Source: Pseudomonadota bacterium
Lineage (GTDB): Bacteria; Pseudomonadota; Gammaproteobacteria; Xanthomonadales; Xanthomonadaceae
Length of the DNA: 7,219 nt
NCBI GenBank assembly: GCA_023453655.1
Contig: JAEXTE010000443.1
Span: 1 to 7,219 of the forward strand
Direction of reading: 5' to 3'
A model generated the notes under the pieces. The model saw only the letters and a program-made list of their open reading frames with translations. It was not told the DNA's origin and did not search any database. The position numbers and the translations under genes were made by a program. Shown in pieces: positions 6,468 to 7,219 of this stretch (position 1 is its first letter; every line of letters begins with the position of its first letter).

Positions 6468-7219
6468 ATGCCGACTGCTCCCTCCAAAGACGCAGCACCG
6501 CCCCCGCGGTCGCTCGCCAACGCCGGACTGCCGCGCCGCGTGCACAAGGCGCTCGAAGCCGCGCTGACCCTGGTCACCGATGCCATCGAGCCGCAGCTGG
6601 CCATGATGCTCGGCGAGTTCGAGGAAGAACTGTTCCGGCTCGCCGACCAGGCGCGCAATCCTGGCGTGGAATCGGGCTACATGGCCACGCTGCGCTCGTT
6701 CCGCCTCAGCCGCGCCGACCTGGTGCCGCGCTTCATCCTCGAGATCGAGGCCGCCACCGCGGCGATCCGCACCCCGCCTTCGACGGCCCCGGCAACCGCA
6801 ACCCAGGAAGAAGGCCGGCCTTCGCAGCAGGGCTTCGGCCGGCTGAGCCTGGTCGACGAGGCGGTGATGGACGAAGGCATGGTGCTGCGCGAAATCGCCA
6901 GCCGCCAGGAGGGCCGCGCCAACCTGCCCCTGCACCTGCTCGGACAGCGCTTCGGCGTACTGGCGGGCACCCCGGCCTTCGACGCCGAGCGCCTGCCGCT
7001 GGGCCCGCACGCGATCTGCCGGGCGATGGGCGCGGTGGCCAAGGCGCTCGACATCGAGCACGACTCGCGGCTGCTGCTGTACAGGATCTTCGACCGGCAC
7101 GTCATGTCGGGCTACCCCAAGCTGCTCGAGCGCCTGGACCAGCTGCTCGACGAGCAGGGCATCCTGCGCGGCCTGACCCATGTCCCGGTGCGCGCGCGCC
7201 CGGTGCCGCAGCCCCAGGG
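6468..7219 (+). CDS. DUF1631 family protein, partial (C-terminus beyond right edge)
   Basis: 250 codons are visible and the frame is open to the window edge. It resembles DUF1631 proteins, common in xanthomonads and pseudomonads and without an established function; some old annotations call them thymidine phosphorylase without support. Features seen are a Pro/Ala-rich start (about 1-20), a charged helical stretch AMMLGEFEEELFRLADQAR (about 46-64), a Ser/Thr/Pro/Ala/Gln-rich linker near 103-122, and a conserved-looking block RLSLVDEAVMDEGMVLREIA. LPLGPHAICRAM and a helix with LLLYRIFDRHVMSGYPKLLERLDQLL come next. There is no signal peptide or membrane segment, so it is probably cytoplasmic. 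The ATG at 6468 is 31 nt after hemW, with no clear Shine-Dalgarno. Family members are generally several hundred residues longer than the visible part. Confidence 0.85.
   Translation, partial: MPTAPSKDAAPPPRSLANAGLPRRVHKALEAALTLVTDAIEPQLAMMLGEFEEELFRLADQARNPGVESGYMATLRSFRLSRADLVPRFILEIEAATAAIRTPPSTAPATATQEEGRPSQQGFGRLSLVDEAVMDEGMVLREIASRQEGRANLPLHLLGQRFGVLAGTPAFDAERLPLGPHAICRAMGAVAKALDIEHDSRLLLYRIFDRHVMSGYPKLLERLDQLLDEQGILRGLTHVPVRARPVPQPQ

Noticed and set aside
4769..6658. 629-codon open frame on the minus strand across rdgB, hemW and the DUF1631 start
   Set aside because: It is antisense to well-identified genes and low in complexity; long open antisense frames are common at this G+C content.

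Overview
The window is about 70% G+C and carries only conserved chromosomal housekeeping genes. Protein sequences (omega beginning MARITVEDC, RNase PH, guanylate kinase, SpoT) and the gene order point to a gammaproteobacterium of the Xanthomonadaceae/Lysobacteraceae type (Lysobacter, Luteimonas, Xanthomonas and relatives). This placement is from memory of the families, not from a search. I see no mobile element, tRNA, rRNA, CRISPR array or phage remnant. Coding density is very high, and no stretch over 300 bases lacks a gene.

Left half, minus strand, read right to left: yicC (endoribonuclease YicC), gmk (guanylate kinase), rpoZ (RNA polymerase omega) and spoT ((p)ppGpp synthetase/hydrolase, whose C-terminal part runs off the left edge). 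yicC and gmk are close enough to be co-transcribed. rpoZ has its own good sigma-70-type promoter (TTGATT, 17 nt, TAGACT), overlapped by a 7-bp inverted repeat. Two adjacent hairpins follow rpoZ, and the second looks like a GC-rich terminator, so spoT may be partly uncoupled from rpoZ.

Right half, plus strand: rph (RNase PH) is divergent from yicC across 68 bp. It is followed by a small VOC-fold protein gene, rdgB (dITP/XTP pyrophosphatase), hemW (radical-SAM heme chaperone) and the first 250 codons of a DUF1631 gene that runs off the right edge. rph-VOC-rdgB are joined by two identical 4-nt GTGA stop/start overlaps, and hemW follows after 25 nt. This looks like one operon, with DUF1631 31 nt further on.

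Functionally, the left half links guanine nucleotide supply (Gmk), the alarmone enzyme (SpoT) and the polymerase subunit that helps form a ppGpp site (omega). The right half combines RNA 3'-end trimming (Rph) with removal of damaged purine nucleotides (RdgB). Two ribonucleases, YicC and Rph, stand back to back. I found no convincing new biological system. The points most worth a second look are the hairpins and promoter around rpoZ, the VOC protein without recognisable metal ligands, the gmk start, and the uncharacterised DUF1631 protein.
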